A DNA stretch of 42,539 nucleotides from Magnetococcales bacterium (lineage in GTDB: Bacteria > Pseudomonadota > Magnetococcia > Magnetococcales > JADFYX01), in assembly GCA_015232365.1 (NCBI GenBank), contig JADFZU010000023.1, positions 1 through 42,539 on the forward strand, read 5' to 3'. Below, in pieces: positions 9,319-17,003 of the stretch. The notes under the pieces were generated by a model. That model was not told where the DNA came from. It searched no databases and saw only the letters and a list, made by a program, of their open reading frames with translations. Position 1 is the first letter of the stretch. The number at the start of each line of letters is the position of its first letter. The position numbers and the translations under genes were made by a program.

Positions 9319-10260
9319 ATGGTAGAACTTACTTCACACACATTTCAAATATTGGTTGGTGTTGACGGCTCTGAGGAGTCATACAAAGGGCTATCCTATG
9401 CTTCGAAGTTAGGACTCGGCATACGAGCAGATATTGACCTACTCTATGTTCGTCCGTTGGATCAAGGCATGAATAGCGGCGGTCTGCAAGTGCGAGTCGC
9501 TAGACAGAACATTGTCGAATCCGGGCTGGAACTTCCAGGGGTGACCTTCCTTAAAAAAGGCAGGGATCTACTGGTTGATATCGGCCACATGTCTAAAGAG
9601 TGGGAAGAGTCCTTTACCCACAACGACATTCAAGGCGACCCATTAGGCAATCATATTATCAAATATAGAAGTGCCAAAGGCCGGGGTATTCAACTCACCC
9701 TTAGAGCCGCTGAAAATTCTGAAACTGGAATTCTTGATGAGCAAGAGGCTGAAAACCACGATCTAATCATTATTGGAGCCTCTGCAGAACGCAAAGGCAT
9801 TTCCAAAATATTAGGAGTTGCCTCTTCCGCCTTGAAAGTTGCCGTACATGCTCCATGTTCTGTGATCATTGCCAGAAAACTAGAAGTTGGCAACGGTCAT
9901 CTGGTCTGTCTTGATGGCTCTGCTGAGGCGTTGAGTGCACTAAAAAAAGATGCTTTTTTAGCTAACAACTGCCAATGCCCAATATCACTGATTTCAGTCG
10001 CCAAAGATGAATCTCATCTGGAACATGCCAAAAATGCAATTAAAGCTGGCCTGGAACTTTTGGATAATGCTGGTATTGATGTTACAGACACCTTCACACC
10101 AATTGGCGACCCTGTTGCAGAAATTGTAGAGAGGGGACAACACTACTCACTAATAGCCTTGGCTGAATCGTCCCAAAAGGGGGTCAGAAGGTTTTTTATG
10201 GGCGGAGTCGCTTTCAATGTTCTGGAACACGCCAAAAATTCGGTAATGATTATCCGCTAA
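9319..10260 (+). CDS. Tandem universal stress protein (two Usp domains)
   Basis: A 313-residue cytosolic protein with two UspA-type folds. The first starts with ILVGVDGSEESYKGLSYA and ends with GASAERKGISKILGVASSALKVAVHAPCSVII, the usual nucleotide-loop region. The second starts with HLVCLDGSAEALSAL and ends with RRFFMGGVAFNVLEHAKNSVMIIR. The first keeps the DGS start and the GxS-type loop better than the second, so ATP binding, if any, is more likely there. GGGGA lies 6 bases before the ATG. The gene sits 13 bases after the DASS transporter. Usp domains often accompany or are fused to membrane transporters, so regulation of that carrier is a reasonable inference. Confidence 0.88.
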   Translation: MVELTSHTFQILVGVDGSEESYKGLSYASKLGLGIRADIDLLYVRPLDQGMNSGGLQVRVARQNIVESGLELPGVTFLKKGRDLLVDIGHMSKEWEESFTHNDIQGDPLGNHIIKYRSAKGRGIQLTLRAAENSETGILDEQEAENHDLIIIGASAERKGISKILGVASSALKVAVHAPCSVIIARKLEVGNGHLVCLDGSAEALSALKKDAFLANNCQCPISLISVAKDESHLEHAKNAIKAGLELLDNAGIDVTDTFTPIGDPVAEIVERGQHYSLIALAESSQKGVRRFFMGGVAFNVLEHAKNSVMIIR

Positions 10261-10269
10261 AACCACTTT

Positions 10270-10303
10270 TCTCTGGCAATCTAAACGATTAGATAGCCAG
10301 AGA
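10270..10303 (+). terminator. Long interrupted hairpin after the Usp gene
   Basis: TCTCTGGC (10270 to 10277) pairs with GCCAGAGA (10296 to 10303), and inside it ATCTAA pairs with TTAGAT around an ACGA loop, with one A-A mismatch between the two arms. It begins 9 bases after the stop of the Usp gene. There is no T run, so it may end transcription by another route, protect the 3' end or merely be a stable structure. Confidence 0.45.
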
Positions 10304-10339
10304 TACAAACTGGCAAACCTAAATTTGGCAATTTAGTAT

Positions 10340-10368
10340 TTGACTTTTTTCGCAGAAAAAATCATATT
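10340..10368 (+). promoter_or_regulatory. Candidate sigma-70 promoter for the OmpA-like lipoprotein gene
   Basis: TTGACT (10340 to 10345, five of six matches to the -35 box) is followed after 17 bases by CATATT (10363 to 10368, four of six to the -10 box). It would leave a leader of about 110 bases before the ATG at 10488. The match is suggestive only, because the region is AT-rich. Confidence 0.35.
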
Positions 10369-10487
10369 GCAACTATAGATTTTTTTAGTTGCTTTAATCT
10401 ACAACTATTCCTACAAAACAATTATTAACAAATACTTAATAATTTTATAAGCCAAACCTAATAAACGTTTAATTTGGAGAGACCTGT

Positions 10488-11285
10488 ATGAGAAAATCAA
10501 AACAGACAATCACCTTTATTATTGCCATGCTGGCACTCACATTGAGTGCTTGTGCTACTGACTCAAGCAAAAACAGCGGTTATCATAAAGGCTACTTTCA
10601 AAACCATCCGCAATCCGGGAACAGCGAACTCTCCAGTGTAGGAACTACATGTTATTTCTGTACAGAAGCTGACAAAGCAGCCCCTAAAGACTCCGATAAT
10701 GATGGAGTTATCGATGACCTGGACAAGTGTCCTGGAACTCCGGCAAATGTTGCGGTTGACACCAAAGGCTGCCCACTTGATTCCGATGGCGACGGTGTCT
10801 ATGACTACATGGACAAATGTCCTGGAACTCCAGCAAATGTTAAGGTTGACGCCAAAGGCTGCCCACTTGATTCCGATGGTGACGGCGTCTATGACTACAT
10901 GGATAAATGCCCTGGAACTCCAACCGGCGCAACCGTAAATACCAGTGGATGTTGGGTGTTGAAAAATCTCAACTTCAAGACCGGAAAAGCCGATATTGAG
11001 CCAAGCTCTTTTAAAGCACTAAATGAATTAGCTGCTGTTTTAGAAGCCAACAGCAAACTATCTGTAGAGGTACAAGGCCATACAGATAGTCGTGGCAGCT
11101 ATAAAATGAATAAAAACCTATCCCAGGCAAGGGCAGAAGCTGTTGTTGGTTATTTATTAGATCGTGGTATTAACCCTATGCGTTTGACTGCTAAAGGTTA
11201 TGGACCTGACAAGCCAATAGCTGATAATGCCACTAGAGCAGGACGGGCTGCAAATCGCCGTGTTGAGCTAAAGCCTAAACATTAA
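10488..11285 (+). CDS. OmpA-like peptidoglycan-binding lipoprotein with TSP3 repeats
   Basis: A 265-residue outer-membrane lipoprotein. The signal peptide ends in the lipobox LSAC with Cys22 as the lipidation site. Residues about 68 to 157 are three thrombospondin type-3 repeats of 30 residues, each with DSDGDGVYDYMDKCPGTP-like calcium-binding aspartates and paired cysteines. The C-terminal 105 residues form an OmpA domain: EVQGHTDSRGSYKMN, LSQARAEAVVGYL and the closing NRRVEL are conserved, with the Asp and Arg that hold diaminopimelate. It should anchor the outer membrane to peptidoglycan, with the TSP3 segment as a stiff spacer. GGAGAG lies 7 bases before the ATG. A hairpin repeat of the window's family follows its stop. 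Confidence 0.93.
   Translation: MRKSKQTITFIIAMLALTLSACATDSSKNSGYHKGYFQNHPQSGNSELSSVGTTCYFCTEADKAAPKDSDNDGVIDDLDKCPGTPANVAVDTKGCPLDSDGDGVYDYMDKCPGTPANVKVDAKGCPLDSDGDGVYDYMDKCPGTPTGATVNTSGCWVLKNLNFKTGKADIEPSSFKALNELAAVLEANSKLSVEVQGHTDSRGSYKMNKNLSQARAEAVVGYLLDRGINPMRLTAKGYGPDKPIADNATRAGRAANRRVELKPKH
10689..10958 (+). repeat. Three tandem 90-bp units encoding TSP3 repeats
   Basis: The unit starts at 10689, 10779 and 10869. Units two and three are nearly identical at the DNA level for most of their length, while unit one has diverged more. This points to recent duplication within the coding sequence. Length variation among related strains would be expected. Confidence 0.85.
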
Positions 11286-11296
11286 AATTGGGAACT

Positions 11297-11358
11297 TTGG
11301 GGCACTGCCTCAAACCCCGCTGGGAAGGGGGCATGCCCCCTTCCCAGGCCCACCCCAT
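11297..11358 (+). repeat. Intergenic double-hairpin repeat, copy A
   Basis: GGGGCACTGCC forms the small first arm, then a perfect 28-base palindrome follows at 11320 to 11347 (half-site CTGGGAAGGGGGCA), then a CCCACCCCAT tail. It starts 11 bases after the OmpA-like stop, in the same sense. It could act as a terminator-like 3' structure, although no T run follows. Confidence 0.85.
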
Positions 11359-11783
11359 TAGTTTAAAAACCAAAGCAGTATAAAATAGCGTCCTCCCTTG
11401 CCAATTAATACCAAGATAGTAAAGAGAGCCAGTGGGGTTCTAAATAGCCCAGCTACCAACGTCAATGGATCGCCAATAATTGGAACCCAGGCTAGCAAAA
11501 GTGAAAACCGACCCCATTTAAGGTAGTTATCCTGTGCAGATTGAAGCTGGTCTGGCTTTAGAGGAAACCATTTATGGTCGGCAAAAACCAAACAATAACG
11601 GCCTAAATACCAATTACATATTGACCCACCAACATTACCAGCAGTTGCTGCCCCCCAGAGCAAAACCGGATCATAACCACCCGCAGCAACCAATCCCAAC
11701 AGCACCGCCTCCGATGAAAGAGGCAGTATTGTTGCCGCTAAAAATGCACTCAAAAATAGACCAGCTATCCCATAATCCATCAA
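11358..11783 (-). CDS. YqaA-like (DedA/SNARE-associated family) small membrane protein
   Basis: A 141-residue inner-membrane protein with about four hydrophobic segments. The order LSAFLAATILPLSSEAVLLGL, TAGNVGGSICNWYLGR and FSLLLAWVPIIGDPLTLVAGLFR matches the YqaA branch of the DedA superfamily, which is shorter than DedA proper. The conserved Pro and the re-entrant-like segments suggest a lipid or ion transporter-like fold. DedA-family members affect membrane homeostasis and undecaprenyl-phosphate recycling, but YqaA itself has no settled function. The gene lies between repeat copies A and B and is convergent with the OmpA-like gene. Confidence 0.82.
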   Translation of the reverse strand: MMDYGIAGLFLSAFLAATILPLSSEAVLLGLVAAGGYDPVLLWGAATAGNVGGSICNWYLGRYCLVFADHKWFPLKPDQLQSAQDNYLKWGRFSLLLAWVPIIGDPLTLVAGLFRTPLALFTILVLIGKGGRYFILLWFLN

Positions 11784-11807
11784 TATCTCCCCTAATTATT
11801 TATTTTA

Positions 11808-11871
11808 TGGGATGGGTTTGGGAAGGGGCATGCCCCTTCCCAATGGGGTGAGGGGCAAAGCCCCGCAGTTT
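11808..11871 (-). repeat. Intergenic double-hairpin repeat, copy B
   Basis: In minus orientation the small arm GGGGC-AAA-GCCCC (11852 to 11864) comes first, then a perfect 26-base palindrome at 11818 to 11843 (half-site TTGGGAAGGGGCA). It begins at the stop of lhgO and is in the same sense as that gene. Confidence 0.85.
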
Positions 11872-13068
11872 CTAAAATTTGTTCTCAATTTCATCAAAAA
11901 CATACCGGCAAAAAGCCATAGAGCAGGTAAACCCAGGAGAGACAACATTAAGCAGATGAAAGGATTTTTCATCCCCCTCATGATAAAAATCCATCTCAAG
12001 GCGTCGACTGGGCAAATGAATAAGTTGTGCTCTAATTCCCGGCTCTCCCCAGTGCCAACGGGCTTTTCTAGCTGCTGGAGCCGCCAGTTCTCTAGCTTGG
12101 CCAACCATCTTTTTCCGGCTATATTTTGCAAGCTCTCGAAATGCCAAGCTGCGAAAGCCAAAATCGTTACGAATTAACAAGCCCAACTCCCGACTGCCGA
12201 TATCAACCAGTTCTTTCAGATTAAAACCGGAAAGTCCACCATAGTGCTCACGCCAAAATGCTGGAATTGCCGTCGGCCCAATTTTAACCTCACCACTGGC
12301 TGTCAATGTGTAGTGTACCCCCAAAAAAGGGTTTTCTAAATCTGGAACCGGATAGATATGGGTTTTAAGGGAGCCTTTAGGCTCGTCACTTTTAAGATAC
12401 AGGCCCTTAAACGGTAGGATTTCATGCTCTTTTGAAAAGGCAAAATCCTTGGCAATTTTATCGGCATAAAGACCAGCAGCGTTTATCAAATAACCAGGAA
12501 CCACAACTCCAGCACTGGTTATAACCGCCTCGCCTTTTCGGCCTAAGTATGCTGTATTAAGACGAACTTCAACTTTTTTTTCAATAGCATCCTGGCTTAG
12601 AGAGGCTAAAACCTCACTTGGAGAGACTGTTGCAGTGGTTGGAGAGAACAACGCCCGCTCAAAAGTCCGAACTCTCGGCTCTATCTCCCTGGCATCTTCA
12701 GCAGAAATCTCCTCTAATGGGACTCCGTTTGCCCTGCCCCTGCGCAATAACTCTTTTAATCCTGGTAGATCAGCAATATCTTTTGCTACGACCAACTTGC
12801 CACAACGGTTTAGAGAAAGACCACGCTCCAGACAGTAATCAGTTAATAACCTGTTTCCCTCTACAGAGAATCTTGCCTTTAGACTATCTGCCGTATAGTA
12901 AAATCCTGCATGTAATACCCCACTATTTCGACCACTAGCATGACTACCAGTAACCGACTCTTTTTCTAGCAACATTATTGATGCTTTTGGCTGCCTTCTT
13001 CTGGCCTCCAATGCTAGATTTAGGCCGATAATGCCACCACCTATTATTAGAAAATCAACTTTTTCCAC
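11872..13068 (-). CDS. lhgO: L-2-hydroxyglutarate oxidase-like FAD enzyme (LhgO family)
   Basis: An FAD-dependent oxidoreductase of the DAO fold, about 398 residues. The N-terminal Rossmann motif is DFLIIGGGIIGLNLALEA, followed by LEKE and the HASGRNSGVLHAGFYY signature of LhgO/L2HGDH proteins. The C-terminus has FHLLNVVSPGFTCSMAF, also typical. The family oxidises L-2-hydroxyglutarate to 2-oxoglutarate and passes electrons to the quinone pool at the membrane. I place the start at the GTG at 13068, with AGAG just upstream, because this sits three residues before the FAD strand. A longer frame reaches ATG 13116, but its extra 16 residues are encoded by repeat copy C and match nothing expected of the family. 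Exact substrate is inferred from family. Confidence 0.87.
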   Translation of the reverse strand: MEKVDFLIIGGGIIGLNLALEARRRQPKASIMLLEKESVTGSHASGRNSGVLHAGFYYTADSLKARFSVEGNRLLTDYCLERGLSLNRCGKLVVAKDIADLPGLKELLRRGRANGVPLEEISAEDAREIEPRVRTFERALFSPTTATVSPSEVLASLSQDAIEKKVEVRLNTAYLGRKGEAVITSAGVVVPGYLINAAGLYADKIAKDFAFSKEHEILPFKGLYLKSDEPKGSLKTHIYPVPDLENPFLGVHYTLTASGEVKIGPTAIPAFWREHYGGLSGFNLKELVDIGSRELGLLIRNDFGFRSLAFRELAKYSRKKMVGQARELAAPAARKARWHWGEPGIRAQLIHLPSRRLEMDFYHEGDEKSFHLLNVVSPGFTCSMAFCRYVFDEIENKF

Positions 13069-13078
13069 TCTTACTCTT

Positions 13079-13140
13079 TTGGGACGCTGCCCCAAACCCC
13101 GCTGGAAGGGGCACACCCCCTTCCCATACCGATCCCATGA
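13079..13140 (+). repeat. Intergenic double-hairpin repeat, copy C (imperfect)
   Basis: GACGCTGCCCCAAACCCCGC followed by an imperfect palindrome (TGGAAGGGG and CCCCTTCCCA arms) and a GATCCCAT tail. It lies between the porin terminator and the lhgO start, antisense to both genes, unlike copies A, B, D, F and G. Confidence 0.7.
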
Positions 13141-13150
13141 ATTTCAGACA

Positions 13151-13184
13151 AAAAAAAGAGGGTGGAAAAATCCACCCTCTTTTT
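13151..13184 (-). terminator. Strong rho-independent terminator, porin side; probably bidirectional
   Basis: A 9-bp stem GAGGGTGGA / TCCACCCTC with an AAAA loop (13158 to 13179) is flanked by an A run on the left and a T run on the right. Read on the minus strand it ends with seven or more T and lies about 50 bases after the porin stop. This fits a highly expressed porin gene. Confidence 0.85.
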
Positions 13185-13230
13185 ATACAGCTTTTTTAGA
13201 CTTTTAATCGTCTATTGTACTTTTTACAGC

Positions 13231-14514
13231 TTAGAACTTAACTTTGAACTCAGCTTGCAAAGAGTGCATGTCTTCTACGTCGCCATTAGCGTCTTGGGCA
13301 ACAGCATCGTCGTCACTTGGAGCTACATACTTACCAATAAGTGCGAATGTTGTACCTTCGTCCAGGCTTGTTTTAGCTGAAAGAGTACCACCCCAAGCGG
13401 AAGCGGAATCAGTTGTGTCAGTTCCACCAACACTCTTTTCAACAACAGCAGCGTAATCTACAGATGGGCTGATTGTCCATGCACCAGCTTTAACATCTAC
13501 GCCTGCACCAACAGCCCACATGTTCTGCATAAGAGCTGTAGTTGTTCCTGTGCCAGCACCTTTAGCCCAAGTCTCAAGTAGAGAAACTCCACCAGGACCG
13601 CCTTGACGCCATGTTGGGGAGAAGTCAGGAGTTGTACGTGCTGAAGTGTAGTATGTGCTTTGTGGATGACTGAAGTCTTCACCAGCATATACGCCGTAAG
13701 CTTTCCATCCGCCAAAACCAGTCTTACCATTCAGACGAAGAGCTGCCAAGAAATCGGAACCGTCACGCTGAGTGTCTGCAGTACCACCACTATGACCACC
13801 TTCCCAGATAGCTGTACCGTGGAGGTTGACACCACCAAGATCAGTACCAACGGATAGAGCACCCCAGTTGTTGGTTGAGTCAGCAACAGCAGCATTTGCG
13901 AAGTTGTCGTCAATGTCCAAATGTGCCCAGGTCAACTGATAGTTAACATTGCCAGCTTTACCTACAAGGCTAAGACCGTAGATGTCAGCTTGGTCGGTGT
14001 CAGCATTTCCTGTGGAAGTAAGACCCTCAGATACACGTACGTTAAGACCTACAACAGTCATGTCGCCAAAAGATTTAGCAAGTAGTGTTGTACCGTAGGA
14101 ACCGCCGTCATCTTTGAAAAGGATCTTGTCATTGATGCTAAGAGGCATGTTACCAATTTTAATACCAACGCCATACATCTCAGTTTCCATCCAGACCCGC
14201 TTGATGTCTAGTGAGTCACCAGCATCAGAGTCGTTTGCACCTTGGATGGCGTCTGAGCTACCCATTGGACGCATATGAATGTGAGCAGAAGTTTTGTCGC
14301 TGATTTTAGCGTCAACATCTAGCTGCATGCGCTGGAACCAACCTGACTGGTCATCAGTTGCATCGTTGTTTGTAACTGTGTCTGTCAATGTTGCGTCTGA
14401 ATCTGTATAACGCATCATGTAGTAACCGCCAAGATCAACCTCAGCAGCGTCTGCCTGTGGAACAGCAACCAAAGCAGCCATTGCTGCAGCACCCAAAATT
14501 AGTGACTTTTTCAT
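13231..14514 (-). CDS. Outer-membrane porin-like protein
   Basis: A 427-residue protein with a clear signal peptide (MKKSLILGAAAMAALVAVPQADA) and a mature start AEVDLGGYYMMRY, as in many proteobacterial porins. The rest has alternating polar and hydrophobic residues, many Gly/Asp/Thr turns and the run FKVKF at the end, whose terminal Phe suits recognition by the BAM complex. It should form a transmembrane beta barrel for small solutes; the substrate is not readable. GGAAG lies 6 bases before the ATG, and a strong terminator follows. A long AT-rich leader region upstream holds its promoter. High expression is inferred from these signals. Confidence 0.88.
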   Translation of the reverse strand: MKKSLILGAAAMAALVAVPQADAAEVDLGGYYMMRYTDSDATLTDTVTNNDATDDQSGWFQRMQLDVDAKISDKTSAHIHMRPMGSSDAIQGANDSDAGDSLDIKRVWMETEMYGVGIKIGNMPLSINDKILFKDDGGSYGTTLLAKSFGDMTVVGLNVRVSEGLTSTGNADTDQADIYGLSLVGKAGNVNYQLTWAHLDIDDNFANAAVADSTNNWGALSVGTDLGGVNLHGTAIWEGGHSGGTADTQRDGSDFLAALRLNGKTGFGGWKAYGVYAGEDFSHPQSTYYTSARTTPDFSPTWRQGGPGGVSLLETWAKGAGTGTTTALMQNMWAVGAGVDVKAGAWTISPSVDYAAVVEKSVGGTDTTDSASAWGGTLSAKTSLDEGTTFALIGKYVAPSDDDAVAQDANGDVEDMHSLQAEFKVKF

Positions 14515-15083
14515 CTTTTCTTCCTTTTTTAGAATGGTGTCGAACTGTTTTGGGCCCTTGATGCCCTACACATTCAACAAAAATAAATTAACTCTTTTTA
14601 AACTCTTTTATATATCTACATCAAATCACTTATAACTAGGTCGATATGTGACCTCTTTGCAACTTAATGTGCTCTTTTCTACACGCTATCCAAAACCAAG
14701 TCAAGAAAAAAAATCTTGATTACTGCTTAATACAGTGATTAAAGCGATAAAACAGCCCTGATGATAGTTTAGCAGTGTTTAAATCGTGATTTGTATATAG
14801 CAATGGCTGTGCCATCTTCTAAAATAGCAAGCTCAGCCATTATAATGTATTGTTTTAGCAGTAATTTCTACTTCGTTTGCATGTGTTGTGTTTTTTGCAA
14901 CATAGCGTCACAAAATCACCACACGCAGATTAACGATAGTTTAAACGTCGGTTTTTTGTAGTTTTTAGCCAAATATTATTTTTTTGTTAACTTTTTTTGT
15001 TGTAACAATTAATAAAGAGTGGAGTTGGCTATATTGAAGCAGTAAATATCAGAAAAATTCCTAACATCTAGAAAAAAGTAGGG
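14515..15083. other. Intergenic region of 569 bp: porin upstream region
   Basis: AT-rich and without an open frame of note. Two adjacent copies of AACTCTTTT(T)A at 14590 to 14600 and 14601 to 14610 lie upstream of the porin, a possible operator or UTR element. TCAAGA / TCTTGA flank an A run at 14701 to 14719. ATGGC-TGT-GCCAT at 14803 to 14815 can compete with a longer AATGGCT / AGCCATT pairing (14802 to 14841), which is directly followed by TATAAT. No RNA gene could be identified. Confidence 0.45.
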
Positions 15084-16415
15084 CTAAATTAACGGGCTAT
15101 TCAAGACTACACACTCTGATGCCCTGGTAATTGCAACATAGAGACACTGGAGTGCCTCCTGGCGGTTTGGATTGGCGAGGATGTTCTCTGAATCGACGAA
15201 AACATTGTTAAAGGTAGAGCCTTGGGAGCGATGAACGGTAATAGCGTGGCAGGGCCTCAGGTCTGCAAGGGAGTTTTTCAGATTCCAAAAATCCCACCAC
15301 TGTTTTTTCCCAGCTTTGGCCTCTTGTGCCAAATTACTCAACCGCTCTTTTATCAGCCGTTCTTGAGATGCATCTGGCATATAGAGAATCACATCCCCCT
15401 CACTATCAAAAGGACGGAATATAATCTCCCACACTGGCAACGCATCATCATGCCATGGGTGTGTGGTCTTTACACAGCTAAGCACCTCTCCTTCACTGTC
15501 GGTATTCAGTACCAGTTTGGTCTTGCTTCTAGCCACCCGCTTATGAACCCCATTGGCTGTAATCGCCCGCTCAGTGGGCAGAAACGGCTGGTTGATAGAT
15601 CTATCTACTAGCATGGAGCGAATCTGGTCGTTAAAATAGTTAACCTTTTTATTGGTCCAAGAGACCACTCGAAACGAGTCCCGATCATCTTGATAACGTT
15701 TCTGGGTAAAAGCTCCAGGCAGCCATTTTTCAAATCGTTGTCCCGGCATTAAAAACAGACCAGACTTGCTACCAGCCGCCGAGACGAACCCCCGCACCGG
15801 AACCCTGCCCCCTGTCACCATGATATTTCGAATTGCAGACGATAGCTCAATAATGGGGTTCTCCGCCTCCTGGCGGATAATCTTGGTCAGGTCAGCCCTA
15901 TCTGTTATAGAGAAGGTTGGAGAGCTTGACTCCCCAACTGGAGGTAGCTGTACCGGATCACCAACAAATATTACCTGGGTCGAACTCTGCACCAGGGCGT
16001 TATCAATTGTTGACCATAGCTCTTCGCCAACCATAGAGCACTCGTCAACAATAACCAGGTCATACTTCTCTAGAGTGGCAGCCCGCTTTTTCTTTAAAAC
16101 CTGCTGCTCTTTGTTATAACTCAGAACCAGTCCGAGTAGTGAGTGGATGGTTCCGGTATCAACCTTCAAACCAGCCGCCTCCGCCATCCGGTCCAACACA
16201 CGGACCGCTTTATTGGTAGGTGCAGTCAAAATCACCCGTACATCTTTATCCAAACTTTTGACAAACTCGGTAATGGTGAAGGTTTTCCCAGTTCCTGCAT
16301 AACCAGAGAGCAGAAAAAATTTTTTACCTCCCATAAGAGGCTCAAAAAAATCATGCATCTTCTCTATTGCCACAGCTTGATCAAGGGTGGCTGGTTTTAA
16401 ACTCTCATCACTCAC
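15084..16415 (-). CDS. Dda/RecD-like SF1B DNA helicase
   Basis: A 443-residue superfamily 1B helicase close in size to phage T4 Dda. Motifs in order: GYAGTGKT (Walker A, residues 38 to 45), TAPTNKAVRVL (Ia), VDECSM (II), GDPVQLPPV (III), a motif IV region around VVSWTNKKV, AITVHRSQGSTFNNVFVD (V) and YVAITRA (VI). Proteins of this family move 5' to 3' on single-stranded DNA and help replication restart or remove bound proteins. There is no RecB or RecC nearby and no nuclease domain. The start is a GTG with AGAG upstream. It is divergent from the queC operon and could be of ancient phage origin, but its codon use looks like that of its neighbours. Confidence 0.87.
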   Translation of the reverse strand: MSDESLKPATLDQAVAIEKMHDFFEPLMGGKKFFLLSGYAGTGKTFTITEFVKSLDKDVRVILTAPTNKAVRVLDRMAEAAGLKVDTGTIHSLLGLVLSYNKEQQVLKKKRAATLEKYDLVIVDECSMVGEELWSTIDNALVQSSTQVIFVGDPVQLPPVGESSSPTFSITDRADLTKIIRQEAENPIIELSSAIRNIMVTGGRVPVRGFVSAAGSKSGLFLMPGQRFEKWLPGAFTQKRYQDDRDSFRVVSWTNKKVNYFNDQIRSMLVDRSINQPFLPTERAITANGVHKRVARSKTKLVLNTDSEGEVLSCVKTTHPWHDDALPVWEIIFRPFDSEGDVILYMPDASQERLIKERLSNLAQEAKAGKKQWWDFWNLKNSLADLRPCHAITVHRSQGSTFNNVFVDSENILANPNRQEALQCLYVAITRASECVVLNSPLI

Positions 16416-16520
16416 AATATTCTCTACCGTTATCTAAAAATGTACCGTTTCATGGCATAATCTACCAACTCTGTTTTATACTACAAAAATGACTACATAC
16501 AAAAGTAAGAGAGACCAGAT

Positions 16521-17003
16521 ATGAGCGATGATAAAAACAGCAAAAAAATAGAAGAGGAGCTTAAGAGACAACAGAAGTTCTCCATGGCCTCAGCAATTGG
16601 CCGCTCTGGAGGCGGTGGTATGTTGAAAGGGGCATCACCTATTCCAAAACAGGATCAGGCAGTTAACCAGATCAAAGATTTTGTCAACCAGCACTGCCTT
16701 GATCCCTCTGGAGCTATAAAATCTATATTGAACCGCCGGGCTAAAAACTCTACCGCCCTGATAGAAAAACATCTAGACAATCCAAAAGCTGCTCTTGCTG
16801 AACTGCTGCAATCCATACTTGACAAAGATACTGTTCTCTATGAGTTTGTCCGGCAGGTTGATGTAAAGTGGGGAGAGATGTATCAAGAACGCCCGCTCTT
16901 TCAGCAGCCAGGTGATTCAGCCCATCCTGATGATGAGTATACCCATGAATCTGTCAAAGCCGATTTAATCAGCCTTTTGCAGACTGTGCAAAATAGCTTA
17001 TGA
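16521..17003 (+). CDS. Uncharacterised 160-residue protein coupled to queC
   Basis: I do not recognise this protein. It starts with a charged, lysine-rich segment (KIEEELKRQQKFSMASAIGR), then a Gly-rich stretch and a helical domain (about residues 45 to 120) rich in Leu, Ala and Lys, and ends with an acidic loop (HPDDEYTHE) and a last helix. There are no membrane segments, cysteine clusters or known catalytic motifs, so it is probably cytosolic. AAGAGAGA lies upstream of the ATG. Its stop codon overlaps the queC start (ATGA, 17000 to 17003), which means translational coupling with queuosine genes. The link to queuosine or tRNA modification is inference from position only. Confidence 0.75.
   Translation: MSDDKNSKKIEEELKRQQKFSMASAIGRSGGGGMLKGASPIPKQDQAVNQIKDFVNQHCLDPSGAIKSILNRRAKNSTALIEKHLDNPKAALAELLQSILDKDTVLYEFVRQVDVKWGEMYQERPLFQQPGDSAHPDDEYTHESVKADLISLLQTVQNSL

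Noticed and set aside
10689-10958. Regular repeats that could suggest a CRISPR array
   Set aside because: The units are 90 bp in frame within an OmpA-like gene and encode TSP3 repeats; there are no spacers or cas genes.
11812-12177. Open frame beginning in repeat copy B
   Set aside because: It starts in the repeat palindrome and runs antisense through the end of lhgO, without family resemblance.
15084-16415. Helicase as part of a phage or defence island
   Set aside because: Its neighbours are housekeeping genes, and no phage, nuclease or toxin gene lies beside it.
16416-16520. preQ1 riboswitch before the queC operon
   Set aside because: The 105-base gap shows no stem-loop with the A-rich tail expected of the preQ1 classes, and the operon makes preQ0 precursors behind an unknown gene.
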